Under the pieces are notes generated by a model. It was not told the origin of the DNA. It made no database searches and saw only the letters and a list, made by a program, of their open reading frames with translations. DNA of 64,000 nucleotides from Camillea tinctor (Eukaryota; Ascomycota; Sordariomycetes; Xylariales; Xylariaceae). The stretch's first letter is position 1; every line of letters begins with the position of its first letter. The DNA is taken from NCBI GenBank assembly GCA_022578605.1, contig MU394059.1:620001-684000 (forward strand), written 5' to 3'. Both the position numbers and the translations under genes were made by a program. Of the stretch, positions 62,569-64,000 are shown one piece after another.

Positions 62569-64000
62569 TCATAATCCAGCAGCCTCATCTACGTATGAGC
62601 TGCTAGCTTTCTGTGCATTCCTTATTATCGTTTCAACCAACTCCATTGATTCTTCAGTTACTTCCGGGATTTCTTCTGTCGTCGGCACCAATGGGGGTGC
62701 CAATGACCTTACCGCGGCAGCTAAGGTGGGGGCAGATTGTGATGGTGGTAAGTATGTTGGGTAATATTGGGAGATACCTGGTGGTGCCATGGGTTGTGGC
62801 TGGAGTTGCTGTGCGTGAGGTGAGGGTAACTGCTGTGCGGTTGTGGAGGGTTGTATATAACTTGGTTGTGGCGCGCAAGCGGAAGCTGGGCGTGGTTGTT
62901 GCTGTACGGGAACCGATTGCAAGGCGGTTGGCTGAGACTGTTGCTGTTAGGCACTGTCTGCGGAAATTTCTGCCAGAAAGGTCCGCTTACATTACTGGGC
63001 TGGGGCCCTGGGTTTGGGAGGTGCCTTAATAACTCTGGTCCGTTGTTCACGGACGGGCTTATGGTTCCCCGTATCGGCGCTGGTGCTAGCATACTTGCCG
63101 GTTCTTGGGCAGGAGATAAAGTATCTCTCTGAGGCTGCTGCGTAGGTTGCTGGACTTTCCGTAACAGTTCCCACGGCCTAGGTGGAGGCACATAGGTCTG
63201 CTTTGGTGGGACAGAAGGCGCCTTTGGGACTGCTGGTGTTGCAGTTGAGATTGGTTGGATATAAACTGCCGTTGTTGAGGGAGTTGGCGTGCTTGGGGTA
63301 GATCGCTGAACGCTGGAGGTTCGAGATGTGGTAGGTAGAGTTGACAAGGGGATTGAAGATACTGACGCTGACGGGTGTAAAGGAACTAAGGGAGCTGCCG
63401 GAGGAGCTTGAACTGGAGGAGGCATAGGACTTGGTGAAGGCATTGCTCGGATTTGCTGAGTTGGCGCTTCTCTGGACTGTCCCTGTACCTCAGCTGCTCT
63501 CCTCTGCAGCATCGCGGCATAATGGGCTCGGATAGCAGGGTGTAACTGTGCTGATGAATCCTCATCTGTACCCCAAGAGCCGGCGCTAACGGCTGACGAC
63601 CGACGCCAATCAGGATTCCCATTCGGTGCCGGCGGTGCAGACGATGGAGCTATATGTGGCCCATACGAACCCGGGGAATGATATGCCGGTGCCGGGGTTG
63701 AAACTGCTGGCTGTAGCACATTCGAAGAAGCAGACTGGTGTGGCGTGGCGGATTTCATGGTGCTCGGAGGTATATCATTGCTAAATGAAGGCCGAGCGCC
63801 CGGCAGCAGACCGGAGGCGGCACCACTACTACTAAAACCATTCGATTGCTTCCTTATTCCAAACAAGGCGTCGGGCGATCTCATTAAGTGAGCGCGAAGG
63901 TTTCCCTCATAGCCATTAGTGAAACCGCCCCAATGGGCATAAGGTGTTCGGTATTTTGTCGAATCCCTAGGGAAGGTTAGCGTAAAAAGACATTCTAGTG
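62569..64000 (-). CDS. Pro/Gln/Ser-rich protein, 3' part (runs off the right edge)
   Basis: Two visible exons, 63966-62991 and 62937-62569, form the C-terminal part of a larger gene whose 5' exons lie beyond the window. The exon at 63966 starts after a CTAAC branch and TAG acceptor, so the intron before it also leaves the window. The intron between the visible exons has donor GTAAGC; its acceptor is a tandem choice (CAG at 62944 or 62938) that adds or drops Gln-Gln without changing frame. The segment opens with a compact folded-looking part (YRTPYAHWGGFTNGYEGNLR, then SPDALFGIRKQSNG), then about 350 residues of low-complexity Pro/Ser/Gln, and a short acidic helix-like end (TEESMELVETIIRNAQKA). 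This composition suits a nuclear regulator or chromatin subunit, but no family is assigned. Confidence 0.75.

Overview
The window reads as nuclear DNA of a filamentous ascomycete (Pezizomycotina, most likely a Sordariomycete). The evidence is short introns of about 50-170 nt with GTAAGT-like donors and CTAAC/CTGAC branch motifs, widely spaced single genes, housekeeping proteins of fungal type, and intergenic DNA full of TACCTA/CCTAGGTA words. No rRNA gene, convincing tRNA, CRISPR array or intact transposase was seen. All exon structures below were worked out by hand from splice signals and protein-family conservation.

Layout. 1-14.6 kb is a gene-poor tract holding one clear non-autonomous transposon-like element (a 218-bp unit with perfect 42-bp inverted ends including the flanking TA, 10439-10656) and one weak candidate small secreted protein (7872-8129). 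14.6-37.5 kb is a gene-rich block: mitochondrial i-AAA protease YME1 (-), SPX-ankyrin-GDPD protein GDE1 (-), a mitochondrial PPR-like protein (-), a DUF866/CZIB-type CXXC zinc protein (+), spliceosomal SmF (+), PRMT5/Skb1 arginine methyltransferase (-), prefoldin subunit 4 (+) and a secreted App1-type DUF2183 protein (+). 37.5-55.0 kb is a second gene-poor tract with one confident small gene, a 114-aa Cys-rich protein (45751-46159, -), plus possible decayed coding fragments. 55.0-64.0 kb carries a secreted amidase (-), the DEAH helicase PRP43 (-) and the 3' part of a Pro/Gln/Ser-rich gene that runs off the right edge (-).

The genes do not form an operon-like or biosynthetic cluster. They are independent housekeeping functions: mitochondrial proteostasis, phosphate and glycerophosphodiester metabolism, pre-mRNA splicing (SmF, PRP43, and PRMT5 as a modifier of Sm proteins) and tubulin/actin folding. 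Two secreted enzymes lie toward the gene-poor tracts. Several genes begin with very small first exons (6, 15, 17 and 35 nt) that simple ORF calling misses. A CACGTGGG site lies upstream of GDE1, the form preferred by Pho4-type phosphate regulators. I did not find strong evidence for a wholly new multi-gene system. The most distinctive items are the MITE-like element, the isolated Cys-rich small gene, the GC-AG intron in PRP43 and the gene-poor tracts.
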